In this document: positions 34,515-43,542 of the stretch, piece after piece
How the letters are laid out: every line of letters starts with the position of its first letter
Position numbering within the stretch: the first letter of the stretch is position 1
Assembly: GCF_052119705.1 (NCBI RefSeq)
Contig: NZ_JBGQOP010000014.1
Location: 24,099 to 88,098 of the forward strand
Origin: Oceanimonas sp052119705
GTDB taxonomy: Bacteria; Pseudomonadota; Gammaproteobacteria; Enterobacterales; Aeromonadaceae
Direction: 5' to 3'
Length of the DNA: 64,000 nt
Notes under the pieces: generated by a model
What the model was told of the DNA's origin: nothing
Database searches by the model: none
What the model saw: the letters and a program-made list of their open reading frames with translations, nothing else
Program-made: the position numbers and the translations under genes

Positions 34515-35426
34515 ATGATTTCTTTTTCTTACGATTATTTAGCGCTGGCCGCCGCCGCTTGCTGGGCGGTGGCCAGCTTGTTTTCGGCCCATGCGGCACG
34601 CCATTTGGGCGCCTTTGCTTTTTCGCGTTGGCGGATGTTTTGCGTCAGCCTTATGCTGTGGGCCGCCACCTTATTGACCGGTGGTTGGAGCAGCCTAAGT
34701 AGCACCAGCGTCGGTATTATGGCCATGTCAGGCTTGATCGGAATTTTTATCGGCGACACCGCCCTGTTTGCCGCCATGAACCGCTTAGGGCCGAGGCGCG
34801 CCAGCGTATTATTCGCCACCCACGCCTTATTTTCGGCAGTCTTGGCGTATTTAATTTTTGGCGAAGTGATCCAAGGCTGGACCTTAGTCGGCTGCTTACT
34901 GCTAATCAGCGGCGTTATGCTGGCCATTTTCATGGGCAAGCGCGCCAACGACACCCACGCGTGGGAGCAAGATAACGGCAGCCCTTGGCCGGGTATCGCC
35001 TTAGGCCTATTAGCGGCGCTTTGTCAGTCAATTGCCACCTTGATGGTAAAGCCAATAATGATGGATATGCAGGCGCCGGTAGACCCCATATCGGCTTCGG
35101 CGGTACGCATGAGCACCGCCTTTTTCGCCCACCTATTGTTACTGTGGTGCGGTTGGAAAGTGGCTAAACCGTTGCAACGTATTAACTGGCCAATTTTTGG
35201 TATGGTGGCCTTAAATGCCTTGCTCTCTATGGGCATTGGCATGACCCTAATTTTGTTGGCTTTACGCCATGGCGAGGTAGGTATGGTGGCTATGCTCAGC
35301 TCGGTTAGCCCAGTGCTGGTATTGCCGTTATTGTGGTTATTAACCAAACGTAGCCCCGCCTTTGGTGCTTGGCTGGGGGCGGCAATTACCGTGCTGGGTA
35401 CCGTTGTAATCGTGGCGCGACATTAG
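34515..35426 (+). CDS. EamA/DMT family transporter
   Basis: A 303-residue inner-membrane protein with about ten helices in two homologous halves, the EamA (DUF6) arrangement of drug/metabolite exporters. The first half includes GDTALFAAMNRLGPRRASVLFATHALFSAVLAYLIFGE and the second ALRHGEVGMVAMLSSVSPVLVLPLLWLL, each with the conserved Pro/Ser-rich helix and helix-capping Glu. The substrate is unknown (amino acids, nucleosides and drugs are all known in the superfamily). The ribosome site is weak. The stop is followed after 2 bp by the GTGTGAG tandem array. Confidence 0.88.
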   Translation: MISFSYDYLALAAAACWAVASLFSAHAARHLGAFAFSRWRMFCVSLMLWAATLLTGGWSSLSSTSVGIMAMSGLIGIFIGDTALFAAMNRLGPRRASVLFATHALFSAVLAYLIFGEVIQGWTLVGCLLLISGVMLAIFMGKRANDTHAWEQDNGSPWPGIALGLLAALCQSIATLMVKPIMMDMQAPVDPISASAVRMSTAFFAHLLLLWCGWKVAKPLQRINWPIFGMVALNALLSMGIGMTLILLALRHGEVGMVAMLSSVSPVLVLPLLWLLTKRSPAFGAWLGAAITVLGTVVIVARH

Positions 35427-35428
35427 TC

Positions 35429-35505
35429 GTGTGAGGTGTGAGGTGTGAGGTGTGAGGTGTGAGGTGTGAGGTGTGAGGTGTGAGGTGTGAGGTGTGAGGT
35501 GTGAG
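35429..35505 (+). repeat. eleven perfect tandem GTGTGAG heptamers
   Basis: Exactly 77 bp of uninterrupted 7-bp units starts 2 bp after the EamA stop codon. Downstream, CTCCTCACGCCTCACC at about 35543-35558 is roughly complementary, so a long weak hairpin is possible. It looks like an expanded arm of the GTGAGG hairpins seen in other gaps. Confidence 0.97.
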
Positions 35506-35572
35506 ATTAAATTATCTGCGCTACTGCTGCGCTAAATTTTTTACTCCTCACGCCTCACCATTGACTCCTCAT

Positions 35573-36193
35573 CTATAGCTTTAAGCCTTCCACAGCCATC
35601 ACGGCTTTAACGTGTGGGTCTTGCTGCATAGCCGCAAAGTGGCGTGCCACGTTCGGATAGTCAGCCAGGCCATTGGCCAGTACTTTGGTGGCCCAATAGC
35701 AGTACACGAATGCACAAGCATCAACGATACCCATTTCATCTTCTAAGAAGTAATCGCGGCTCGCTAAATGGATGTCCATGCGCTCAAACAAAGGCGCAAC
35801 TTGTGCAGGCACAGCGTCTTTAATGGCTTTTTTAGCCTCGGGGCTGGTATCTGTGGTGTACTTCTCTGGATTAAAGAAAGGCGCAAACGCCCGATACACA
35901 TCCGCATTAAAGAAGCTCAGCCAATAATCGCACTGGGCTTTAAACACGGGATCCTTGCCCGGCCCTAAGTGCAAGCCTTCAGGCAAACGGGATAAATAGC
36001 GCAAGATGGCACTATTTTGATAAAGCGCCCCCATTTCGGGGGTGAACAACACAGGAACTGTGCCTAAATAGTTTACCTTAGCAAACTCAGGATCCCGAGT
36101 ATTCGCCTCTTCTAATTCGTAAGGTAACCCTACCCAAGCCAAGACGATATGAGCTGCCAATGAGCAAGCACCAGGTCTGTAATATAACTTCAT
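35573..36193 (-). CDS. glutathione S-transferase (beta-class GstA-like)
   Basis: A 206-residue GST. The N terminus MKLYYRPGACSLAAHIVL carries the beta-class Cys (Cys 10) and Ser 11; GTVPVLFTP holds the cis-Pro loop and YQNSAILRYLS binds the glutathione gamma-glutamyl group. The C-terminal helical domain is complete. Likely role: conjugation or peroxide/disulfide reduction of toxic electrophiles. The MarR gene lies upstream on the same strand and a 12-bp perfect palindrome (36287-36298) sits in the gap between them. Confidence 0.9.
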   Translation of the reverse strand: MKLYYRPGACSLAAHIVLAWVGLPYELEEANTRDPEFAKVNYLGTVPVLFTPEMGALYQNSAILRYLSRLPEGLHLGPGKDPVFKAQCDYWLSFFNADVYRAFAPFFNPEKYTTDTSPEAKKAIKDAVPAQVAPLFERMDIHLASRDYFLEDEMGIVDACAFVYCYWATKVLANGLADYPNVARHFAAMQQDPHVKAVMAVEGLKL

Positions 36194-36286
36194 TTAATAC
36201 TCTCCTAGACAGTCCTTCAGCCCCTCAGCCAAATTATCTTATATCACACCCATACCGTTTACATATGGATACCGTTCTTCAGTTAA

Positions 36287-36298
36287 ACTCATATGAGT
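36287..36298. promoter_or_regulatory. candidate MarR operator: perfect palindrome
   Basis: ACTCATATGAGT is a perfect 12-bp palindrome 94-105 bp upstream of the GST start. Nearby, ATACCGTT occurs twice as direct repeats (36252-36259 and 36270-36277). MarR proteins bind palindromes of this kind, but the link to the adjacent regulator is inferred. Confidence 0.5.
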
Positions 36299-36395
36299 AT
36301 CTAACTGAGTGTAACAATATAACAGCTTAGCCCGTAGCTTATTCTGATCTGTGCCACAGACTTTTTAGATGAGGTATCTAAAATGCAGCTTAATC

Positions 36396-36947
36396 TCAGT
36401 TTTCTATCGCCACTAGCATTTTCTTTAACAAGGCACTCAACTGTAGCTGCTCTGCATCGCTGAGCGTGTTGGCAAGCTCGGCTTCAGCCGCTAGATGATG
36501 TGCTACCGCTTCTTCAACTACCTTAAAACCCTGCTCGGTAAGCGTGACTATCACGCCACGCTTATCGTGCTCAGCTTGCGCGCGACTAACCAGCCCACGA
36601 CTTTCAAGCCGATTAATGCGATTGGTTAACGCACCAGAGGAGATAAGCACCATGCTTTGTAGCTGATGAGGCGAAAGCTGAAAGGTAGGCGGGTGTCGGC
36701 GTAGGGCGGCCAATACATCAAACTCGCCGACGTTTAACTCATAATCAGCCAAGTCTTGGAGCACGCGGCGGGTAATAAAATATTCTAAACGCACGATACG
36801 GCCAATCACTTCTGTACTACCAAATTCAAGGTCAGATCGCACCTGCTGCCATAAGCCGACTATGCGGTCTATTTGATCCAGCACTTCGTTGGGACCATGC
36901 TCCGAGTCTTGACCAAGAGAAATATTCTGCATGTCTGTACCATCCAT
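36396..36947 (-). CDS. MarR family transcriptional regulator
   Basis: A winged-helix regulator of about 183 residues from ATG 36947 (alternative ATG 36932; the open frame continues back to 37028 without a ribosome site). The DNA-binding region is typical: MVLISSGALTNRINRLESRGLVSRAQAEHDKRGV, with the wing DKRG, followed by LTEQG and a helical dimerisation tail. The N-terminal part has an extra 30-40 residues before the first conserved helix. It lies directly upstream of the GST on the same strand, so it may control it and itself. The ligand is unknown. Confidence 0.88.
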   Translation of the reverse strand: MDGTDMQNISLGQDSEHGPNEVLDQIDRIVGLWQQVRSDLEFGSTEVIGRIVRLEYFITRRVLQDLADYELNVGEFDVLAALRRHPPTFQLSPHQLQSMVLISSGALTNRINRLESRGLVSRAQAEHDKRGVIVTLTEQGFKVVEEAVAHHLAAEAELANTLSDAEQLQLSALLKKMLVAIEN

Positions 36948-37195
36948 TTTATGAGACGCTCTCCCGATATTGGCAGGCATGATTGAGCCAACAAAGCCCG
37001 ATAGTAGCATAAAGAATTCTGTTCCCACCCTCTTGATCTGCCTCCTTTATATAGAAGAAAGTCCCCTATTTAAGCAAGTAAACCGACGCCATGATCGTTT
37101 AATGACCGCCATACTTGCGGTATACTCGCCAAGTTTTGTGAGACTCAATAACAAATGTTTAATAACAATAGATAAGCCAACTGGGAGAATAAAAG

Positions 37196-37633
37196 GTGAG
37201 CCTGTTAAAAAAACTCATGCTAGTCGGCGTTGCCGCTGCTGCTTTAAGTGGTATGGCTTACGCCGCCAATGATATGTCATCTGAAGCCGTAGCTGAGCGC
37301 ACCAAGCCGGTAGGCAGCGTGTATACGGCAGCCGATCTGGAAGGTATTGTTGCCGCAGCTCCTGCAGGTGCCGACAGCGGTGAACCCGCAGCCCCACGCA
37401 CCGGTGAAGCCGTTTACACCTCTAATTGCTCCGCATGCCACGGTACGGGTGCCGCTGGTGCTCCTATTAAAGGCAATGCCGAACAGTGGGCATCACACGT
37501 AGCCAAAGGCCGCGATACTCTGATTAAGCACGCACTGGAAGGCTTTAACGCCATGCCGGCTCGTGGCGCCTGTGGTAACTGCTCTGATGAAGAAATTATC
37601 AACGCCGTTGATTACATGCTGGACGCTATTTAA
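37196..37633 (+). CDS. cytochrome c5
   Basis: A periplasmic monohaem electron carrier of 145 residues. There is a signal peptide or N-terminal anchor (to about 24), an acidic Ala/Pro-rich linker (about 25-68), haem site CSACH (78-82), candidate axial Met 120 in FNAMPARG, and the Cys pair C126/C129 that forms the disulfide typical of cytochrome c5. Start is GTG 37196 with GGGAG eight bases upstream. It is monocistronic with its own terminator. It could receive electrons from TsdBA or the bc1 complex (inference). Confidence 0.92.
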   Translation: MSLLKKLMLVGVAAAALSGMAYAANDMSSEAVAERTKPVGSVYTAADLEGIVAAAPAGADSGEPAAPRTGEAVYTSNCSACHGTGAAGAPIKGNAEQWASHVAKGRDTLIKHALEGFNAMPARGACGNCSDEEIINAVDYMLDAI

Positions 37634-37662
37634 GCATTAAGCTGTGCGTTGAAAACGAATAA

Positions 37663-37688
37663 AAAAGCCGCTTAATGCGGCTTTTTTT
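37663..37688 (+). terminator. terminator of cytochrome c5 gene
   Basis: AAAAGCCGC / GCGGCTTTT with a TTAAT loop is followed by further T residues, 30 bp after the stop. Confidence 0.92.
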
Positions 37689-37849
37689 ATTTAAACATGT
37701 GGCTAACAACGACAAAATTCGACATGTTTCGGCTAAACATAACATAGACAGCGGGACTCAATAACTGAACGACAGAGCCAGACGGTTTCACTTACTCCCA
37801 CAGCGCTGACTATAAATAACCGCGCTTGGCTCACATAGCGCAAATTTCA

Positions 37850-39208
37850 TTACAGCAAGATCAGTGTTAACACATACACCACTGCCATGCCCGTGCCCCC
37901 TTGCACTAAGGTCGCCATGGTTTGTGCACGATAAGCCTGTGGCACACTCATTTTACTAAACTGAGTCACCACCCAAAAGAAGCTATCGTTGGCATGAGAC
38001 ACCGTCATGGCGCCCGCCCCTATGGCCATTACCGTCAGCACGCGGCCCATTTCACTGCCCAAACCAATGTCACCCAACATAGGCGCCACCAATGCGGAGG
38101 TGGTAACCAGTGCGACTGTAGAAGAGCCTTGTGCCGTCTTAAGCGCCGCCGACACAATAAACGGCATGAAAATTCCAATACCTAAGCCAGACAAGGCCAT
38201 ACCAAGATAACTGCCGACTTCAGTCGCTTTAATCACGGCACCAAATGCACCACCGGCACCGGTAATTAAGAGAATGGGCGCGGCAGACACTAAGCCGCTG
38301 GCAATGTGCTCGCTGAATTGTTCGATCTTTTTCTGGCCTTTAAGCAGGCCACACGACAAGAACAAACCAATGAGCAAGGCGTTCAGCGGTTGGCCTAGAA
38401 AGTTTAGCAGCTGATAAACGCTCTCTTTCCCCAAGGGAGCGGAAGGAAAGTTCGCCACTGAGCCTAAACAAATCAGCAGAATAGGCACAAAAATAGGCGC
38501 AAAGGCATTAAAGCTATTAGGCAAAGCACCATAACGCGCTTTCATCTGCTCAAATTCTTCGGCTTTTTCCACTAATTCTTCGGCACCCTCACCATCGGGC
38601 TGTTCATGCTTGAAACGATTGGCCCACAGCAAACCCGCTAACGCGGCAAACGCCGACACCAACAAGCCCACACCAATCACTAGCCCTAAGCTGGACTCCA
38701 ACCCTAAGTTACCCGCCGCCGCTATTGGGCCTGGAGTAGGTGGCACAAAGGTGTGCGTCGCATACAAGCCGGTGGCGAGCGCGACGCTCATTGCCACACT
38801 AGATACGCGCATCCGATTCGCCAACGACTGCTTCAGTGAGTTTAAGATAACGTAACCCGAGTCACAAAATACCGGGATCGAGACTAAATAGCCGATGATC
38901 GACACCGTTAAGGTCGGAAATCTCGGGCCCAGTACTCGGATCACCGCCTCGGCCATGGTGATGGCCGCGCCACTTTTCTCTAAGATCACACCAATAATAG
39001 TGCCCAGTACTATGACCAAGCCTATGTAGCCTAATATGCCACCAAAACCATCACTGATGGTTTTGGCCGTATCGGCGATGGGTAAGCCACTAAGCAATGA
39101 CAGTAAAAAGGCGGCTAACAGCAGCGTAAGAAAAGGGTGTAATTTGAGTTTAGCCGTCGCTAGAACAATAAAAGCGATAATGGCAATTAAGATAAACACT
39201 GTACTCAT
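37850..39208 (-). CDS. GntP family permease (gluconate/hydroxy-acid uptake)
   Basis: A 452-residue membrane protein with about 12 helices. Segments such as GGILGYIGLVIVLGTIIGVILEKSG, SIPVFCDSGYVIL, HTFVPPTPGPIAAAG and MTVSHANDSFFWVV are the conserved GntP-family loops. The family imports gluconate, glycerate, idonate or related hydroxy-acids with protons. Which of these is used cannot be told, as no catabolic gene is adjacent. ATG 39208 has AGGAG at a good distance; an upstream TTG is not supported. Confidence 0.92.
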   Translation of the reverse strand: MSTVFILIAIIAFIVLATAKLKLHPFLTLLLAAFLLSLLSGLPIADTAKTISDGFGGILGYIGLVIVLGTIIGVILEKSGAAITMAEAVIRVLGPRFPTLTVSIIGYLVSIPVFCDSGYVILNSLKQSLANRMRVSSVAMSVALATGLYATHTFVPPTPGPIAAAGNLGLESSLGLVIGVGLLVSAFAALAGLLWANRFKHEQPDGEGAEELVEKAEEFEQMKARYGALPNSFNAFAPIFVPILLICLGSVANFPSAPLGKESVYQLLNFLGQPLNALLIGLFLSCGLLKGQKKIEQFSEHIASGLVSAAPILLITGAGGAFGAVIKATEVGSYLGMALSGLGIGIFMPFIVSAALKTAQGSSTVALVTTSALVAPMLGDIGLGSEMGRVLTVMAIGAGAMTVSHANDSFFWVVTQFSKMSVPQAYRAQTMATLVQGGTGMAVVYVLTLILL

Positions 39209-39419
39209 AACATAAGCTCCTGATAACAAAAGCCGTGCTGAGAGTCAGGCCGGCTTGCCAAGCGAAGATACAATAAAAACAATTCAGCATATTTTATTAA
39301 AATCACACCACCAACAAAGAATAAGCAAAACAAAGTATTGCTTAAGCCTGATATTTAAGCATTATAAACTGTAGCGTTATGTGGTTACAGAAGAACTTAA
39401 GGAAAGAGTAGCGAAGGGC

Positions 39420-41435
39420 TTATTTTTTATCAAACATGGCCCTTAAGTTAGCGATACTCGCTTGGCCTTTTTCCATGCGCTCGGTTTCGCTCGGTGGTTT
39501 GCGATTATGTTCCCAATCGAGATCTTGCTGCGGCAGCTCTAATAAAAAACGACTCGGCTCGGGGCGAAGTTGCTCGCCATATTGGCGACGTTCGCGACAC
39601 AGGGTAAAGGTCAGCGCCTGCTGGGCCCGGGTAATACCGACATAAGTAAGACGGCGTTCCTCTTCGATATTGTCTTCATCTATGCTGCTTTGGTGGGGCA
39701 ATAAGCCCTCTTCCATGCCCACCATAAACACAAAAGGAAACTCCAAGCCCTTAGACGAATGCAGCGTCATGAGTTGCACCTGCTCACCATCATCTTCGTC
39801 TTCACCGCGCTCCATCATGTCGCGCAGCGTCAAGCGGATCACCACTTCCGGCAAGGTCATGGCTTCGTCAACCTCTGAACCTTCCAGCATCTGACTGACC
39901 CACTTAAACAGCGTAGACACGTTTTTCATGCGCATCTCGGCGGCTCTGGGGCTGGGTGAACTGTCGTATAGCCATTCTTCGTAGTTAATGTCTTTGATCA
40001 TATCGCGCACCGCTTCCACCGCATTACCCCGCTCGGCTTCTTCACCGCGGCGCACCAACCAATTGGTAAAGGCACGCAAAGCGACCAAGCCGCGACCATC
40101 GAGAGTTTGCTCTAGGCCCATCTCAAAGCTGGCGGCAAACAGGCTTTTACTGCGATGATTAGCGTAAGTACCCAGTTTTTCTAAGCTAGTGGGGCCAATT
40201 TCACGGCGCGGTGTATTTACCACCCGCAAGAAGGCGTTATCGTCATCGGGATTCACCAACAGACGCAGATACGCCATTATGTCTTTGATTTCACTGCGCG
40301 AGAAAAACGAGGTGCCGCCGCTGATCTTGTAGGGAATACGGTTGGTCATCAGCTGCTTTTCTAGCAAGCGCGATTGATGGTTGCCGCGATAGAGAATCGC
40401 ATATTCGCCAAACTTACTGCCGTTCATAAACTTATGGCCCATGATCTCGGCCACCACACGCTCTGCTTCATGCTCTTCATTTTTGGCAAATAACACCCGC
40501 ACCGGTGCCGCGTAATCCATCTCAGAAAACAGCTTTTTTTCGAATACGTGTGGGTTATTAGCAATCAAGATGTTGGCGCATTGCAAGATTTGGCCACGGG
40601 AGCGATAATTTTGCTCCAGCATGATCACTTTTAGCTGCGGATAATCGTCTTTCAGTAACACCAAGTTTTGTGGTCGCGCACCGCGCCAAGAATAAATCGA
40701 TTGGTCATCATCACCCACCACGGTAAAACGCGCCCGCTCACCGGCAATCAGCTTCACCAGTTCATATTGGCTGGCATTGGTATCTTGATATTCATCCACC
40801 AACAGATAGCGAATTTTGTTTTGCCAAAACTGGCGTACTTCATCGTTAGTTTTCAGCAATAAGGTGGGCATCAGGATCAAGTCATCAAAATCCAGCGCGT
40901 TATAGGCCTTCATTTGCCGCTGATAACGCTCATAACACTGGGCAAATAACACTTGCTCTGGATCATTGGCGATCCGTGCGGCACGCGCCGGCAACACCAG
41001 ATCGTTTTTCCAATTAGAAATGGTGCTGACTAAGCGACTGAGTGCATCTTTATCACCGTCTAATTCTTGATCCGTCAGATCCTTTAATAGCGCCAGCTGA
41101 TCTTGATCGTCAAACAACGTAAAACCGGCCTTTAAGTTCAGCGTCTTATGCTCACGGCGAATGATATCTAGACCCAGACTATGAAACGTGGACACCATCA
41201 AGCCGCGCGCTTCAGATTTGCTTAAGGTTTGCAGCACCCGCTCTTTCATCTCGCGGGCGGCTTTGTTAGTAAAAGTCACAGCGGCGATATTTCGCGCTTT
41301 ATAGTCACATTTACGCACCAGATAGGCGATTTTATTGGTGATCACCCGCGTCTTGCCACTGCCGGCGCCCGCCAGCACTAGGCAAGGACCACCAATAAAG
41401 TGCACGGCTTCGTCTTGGGCTGGATTTAATTTCAT
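39420..41435 (-). CDS. rep: ATP-dependent DNA helicase Rep
   Basis: UvrD/Rep-type superfamily 1A 3'-5' helicase that clears protein barriers ahead of replication forks. The 671-residue protein (E. coli Rep is 673) has Walker A AGAGSGKT, motif II VDEYQDTN, motif III GDDDQSIYSWRGA, and later motifs LEQNYRS, LMTLHSSKGLEFPFVF and YVGITRA. The C-terminal tail ends SIANLRAMFDKK. I start at ATG 41435 (MKLNPAQDEAV), although the frame stays open 58 codons upstream; that extension is encoded by a dispersed repeat (copy E). In E. coli rep adjoins gppA-rhlB; here it is separate. Confidence 0.95.
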   Translation of the reverse strand: MKLNPAQDEAVHFIGGPCLVLAGAGSGKTRVITNKIAYLVRKCDYKARNIAAVTFTNKAAREMKERVLQTLSKSEARGLMVSTFHSLGLDIIRREHKTLNLKAGFTLFDDQDQLALLKDLTDQELDGDKDALSRLVSTISNWKNDLVLPARAARIANDPEQVLFAQCYERYQRQMKAYNALDFDDLILMPTLLLKTNDEVRQFWQNKIRYLLVDEYQDTNASQYELVKLIAGERARFTVVGDDDQSIYSWRGARPQNLVLLKDDYPQLKVIMLEQNYRSRGQILQCANILIANNPHVFEKKLFSEMDYAAPVRVLFAKNEEHEAERVVAEIMGHKFMNGSKFGEYAILYRGNHQSRLLEKQLMTNRIPYKISGGTSFFSRSEIKDIMAYLRLLVNPDDDNAFLRVVNTPRREIGPTSLEKLGTYANHRSKSLFAASFEMGLEQTLDGRGLVALRAFTNWLVRRGEEAERGNAVEAVRDMIKDINYEEWLYDSSPSPRAAEMRMKNVSTLFKWVSQMLEGSEVDEAMTLPEVVIRLTLRDMMERGEDEDDGEQVQLMTLHSSKGLEFPFVFMVGMEEGLLPHQSSIDEDNIEEERRLTYVGITRAQQALTFTLCRERRQYGEQLRPEPSRFLLELPQQDLDWEHNRKPPSETERMEKGQASIANLRAMFDKK

Positions 41436-41825
41436 AAGGGCATTCCGACAGTGAAACAGGAGCGCTATTCTAACGGCTAGCGGGCAGAGGGGAAAGGCGT
41501 AAGCCCTTCGGGCAGCTTTAAACGGTAAGCTAAGAGAAACACCTAAAGCCACTTCGCCACGGAATCCACAGAAGAACACGGAAAAATAAAGATGGGATAA
41601 GATCGACAAGTGACAATAATTTTATTGGTAAGAGCTCGACCTCTGATGGGCGTTTGTTTGGCCCTTACCATTAATCATCACTCTCAGATTTGATCACTAT
41701 TTTTCCGTGGGTTCCGCGGGTTCCGTTGCGAAAGAGGAGTTGATTTGGCTTATCTCGTCCTCTTTACCCTTTACTCTTCTCTCTTAACCGCCCATGATCT
41801 TGCCAGTGCTTATTTACCTGAACTT
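41436..41825. other. intergenic region between divergent rep and csdA, occupied by repeat copy E
   Basis: About 390 bp of divergent promoter space. Repeat copy E fills 41552-41732, leaving about 115 bp on the rep side and 95 bp on the csdA side. Frames that extend rep and csdA into this area are repeat-derived. Confidence 0.5.
41552..41732. repeat. CCACGGAA-type palindromic intergenic repeat, copy E
   Basis: Left arm CGCCACGGAATCCACAGAAG and right arm GGGTTCCGCGGGTTCCGTTG flank a body sharing the GATAAGATCGA and CAGATTTGATCACTATTTTT segments with other copies. It lies between two divergent genes, so it must sit in or next to a promoter region. Confidence 0.8.
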
Positions 41826-43043
41826 ATGATGGCCCTCGATATACAGACTCTTAGACTCGACTTCCCTATTCTGGCTCACACCGTTAATGGCCAGCCCTTG
41901 GTGTATCTAGATAACGCCGCCACCACCCAAAAGCCACGAGCTGTGTTGGAAGCGCTTGAGTATTATTACCAGAGCCAAAATGCCAACGTGCACAGAGCCG
42001 CTCACGCCTTAAGTGGCCAAGCGACTCAGGCTTTTGAAGGCGCACGCGCTAAGGTCGCGACCTTTATTAATGCCCCAGATAATGCCCAAGTGATTTGGAC
42101 GCGCGGCACCACTGAGGCCATTAATCTAGTGGCCTACAGCTTTGGCATGCACAGTCTTAAAGCGGGCGATGAGATCTTGCTGTCCACCATGGAGCATCAC
42201 GCCAATATAGTGCCGTGGCAGCAAGTGGCAGCGGCCACCGGCGCCATCATTAAGGTGATTCCATTAACTGAAGATGCCGAGCTGGATATGGAGGCGGTGA
42301 CCAGCTTGTTCTCAACGCGCACTAAGCTGCTGGCGGTCAGTCATATCTCTAATGCGCTAGGCATCATTAATCCCATTAAACAATTGATTACCATGGCCAA
42401 GGCAGTGGGTGCGGTGACGCTGATTGATGGCGCACAAGCGGTGGGTCATTTCCCCATAGATGTGCAAGCGCTAGATTGTGACTTTTATGTGTTCTCGGGC
42501 CACAAGATGTTTGGCCCCACCGGCATTGGCGTGCTCTATGGAAAACGGGAATTATTGGAGGCCATGCCACCTTGGCAAACCGGTGGCGAGATGATTAAAA
42601 ATGTGAGCTTCGCGCGCACCACTTTTGGCGAGCTGCCTTTCAAGTTTGAAGCGGGTACGCCTAATATTGCCGGCGCCATTGGTTTGGCTGCAGCCGTGGA
42701 TTATTTATCGGGTTTGGATCGCGCAGCCTTAGTGGTACATGAACAAGCCTTAATGGATCAGCTGCTGGCTGGCCTAAACGCCATGCCAGACGTGCGTATT
42801 ATTGGTCGCCCGCAAGCCGGTGCCGTGTCGTTTGTGATTGATGATGCGCACCCACAAGACTTGGCCACCCTACTCGATATGCAAGGCATAGCGGTGCGCA
42901 CCGGCCACCATTGCGCCATGCCTTTAATGCAGGCGTTGGACTTGTCACAAGGCACCATTCGCGCATCCATCGCTTTTTATAATAGCGCAGACGACATTGC
43001 CGCCTTGTTGGCGGGTCTTGATAAAGCTCGGGAATTTTTCTAA
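41826..43043 (+). CDS. csdA: cysteine desulfurase CsdA (SufS-like)
   Basis: PLP enzyme removing sulfur from cysteine and passing it to CsdE for Fe-S or thio-modification chemistry. The 405-residue group II desulfurase has PLP lysine K227 in SGHKMFGPTG and active-site Cys C363 in RTGHHCAMP. The N terminus LDFPILAHTVNGQPLVYLDNAATTQKP is family-typical. CsdA is preferred to SufS because csdE follows with a 1-bp overlap and tcdA (csdL) is next door, with no sufBCD. Start ATG 41826 or the adjacent 41829; the ribosome site is weak. Confidence 0.9.
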   Translation: MMALDIQTLRLDFPILAHTVNGQPLVYLDNAATTQKPRAVLEALEYYYQSQNANVHRAAHALSGQATQAFEGARAKVATFINAPDNAQVIWTRGTTEAINLVAYSFGMHSLKAGDEILLSTMEHHANIVPWQQVAAATGAIIKVIPLTEDAELDMEAVTSLFSTRTKLLAVSHISNALGIINPIKQLITMAKAVGAVTLIDGAQAVGHFPIDVQALDCDFYVFSGHKMFGPTGIGVLYGKRELLEAMPPWQTGGEMIKNVSFARTTFGELPFKFEAGTPNIAGAIGLAAAVDYLSGLDRAALVVHEQALMDQLLAGLNAMPDVRIIGRPQAGAVSFVIDDAHPQDLATLLDMQGIAVRTGHHCAMPLMQALDLSQGTIRASIAFYNSADDIAALLAGLDKAREFF

Positions 43044-43459
43044 TGCAGCCATTCGGAAACACCATTACCGACACCGAAGTTCGCAACCTATTTGCCGCCG
43101 CTCATGGCTGGGAAGCCCGCTATAGAGAACTGATCAAATTAGCCAAGCAGTTACCGGCATTAGATGATGCAGATAAGATAGAAGCAAACGCCATTCACGG
43201 TTGTGAAAGCCAAGCTTGGCTGGTGAGCGAGCAAAATACTAATGGATTGTGGCAGCTACACTGCGACTCAGATGCGCGTATCGTTAAAGGCTTGATGGCG
43301 GTGGTGCTAGCGGCGCTGAACAATAAAACCGCCGCGCACATTCAAGCCTTCGACATGGAAGCCTACTTCGCCGAACTGCAGCTATTAAGCCACCTAAGCC
43401 CATCGCGGGGGAACGGCCTGCGGGCAGTGGTCGCGGCTATAAAACAAAGCTGCCAGTAA
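43043..43459 (+). CDS. csdE: sulfur acceptor protein CsdE (SufE family)
   Basis: Accepts persulfide sulfur from CsdA on a conserved Cys and passes it on, in E. coli partly to TcdA (CsdL). The 138-residue SufE fold protein has the acceptor Cys C54 in IHGCESQAWL. The N terminus (PFGNTITDTEVRNLFAAAHGWEARYRELIKL) is close to E. coli CsdE. The ATG shares its A with the csdA stop (TAATG). Convergent tcdA follows across a purine-rich inverted repeat. Confidence 0.93.
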   Translation: MQPFGNTITDTEVRNLFAAAHGWEARYRELIKLAKQLPALDDADKIEANAIHGCESQAWLVSEQNTNGLWQLHCDSDARIVKGLMAVVLAALNNKTAAHIQAFDMEAYFAELQLLSHLSPSRGNGLRAVVAAIKQSCQ

Positions 43460-43464
43460 AAACC

Positions 43465-43542
43465 GTGAGGAGTAAGGCGAAAGGCGTGAGGAGTAACACC
43501 CGTATCTTTAGATTCGGTGTTTTCCGCCTCACCCCTCACTAT
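43465..43542. repeat. GTGAGG-type inverted repeat between csdE and tcdA
   Basis: GTGAGGAGTAAGGCG-like units (43465-43496) face CCGCCTCACCCCTCAC (about 43524-43539). The apex is a small perfect hairpin AACACC (43495-43500) / GGTGTT (43516-43521). It separates two convergent genes and may act as a weak bidirectional terminator. Confidence 0.7.

Noticed and set aside
35429..35505. CRISPR-like array
   Set aside because: Units are 7 bp with no spacers and no cas genes; it is a simple tandem repeat.
41436..41609. 58-residue N-terminal extension of Rep
   Set aside because: The extension is encoded largely by repeat copy E. Similar peptide words such as FFCGFRG arise from other copies of this repeat, and Rep starts normally at MKLNPAQ.
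43465..43542. Standard Rho-independent terminator between csdE and tcdA
   Set aside because: The arms pair only loosely and lack a T-run; listed as a purine-type repeat instead.
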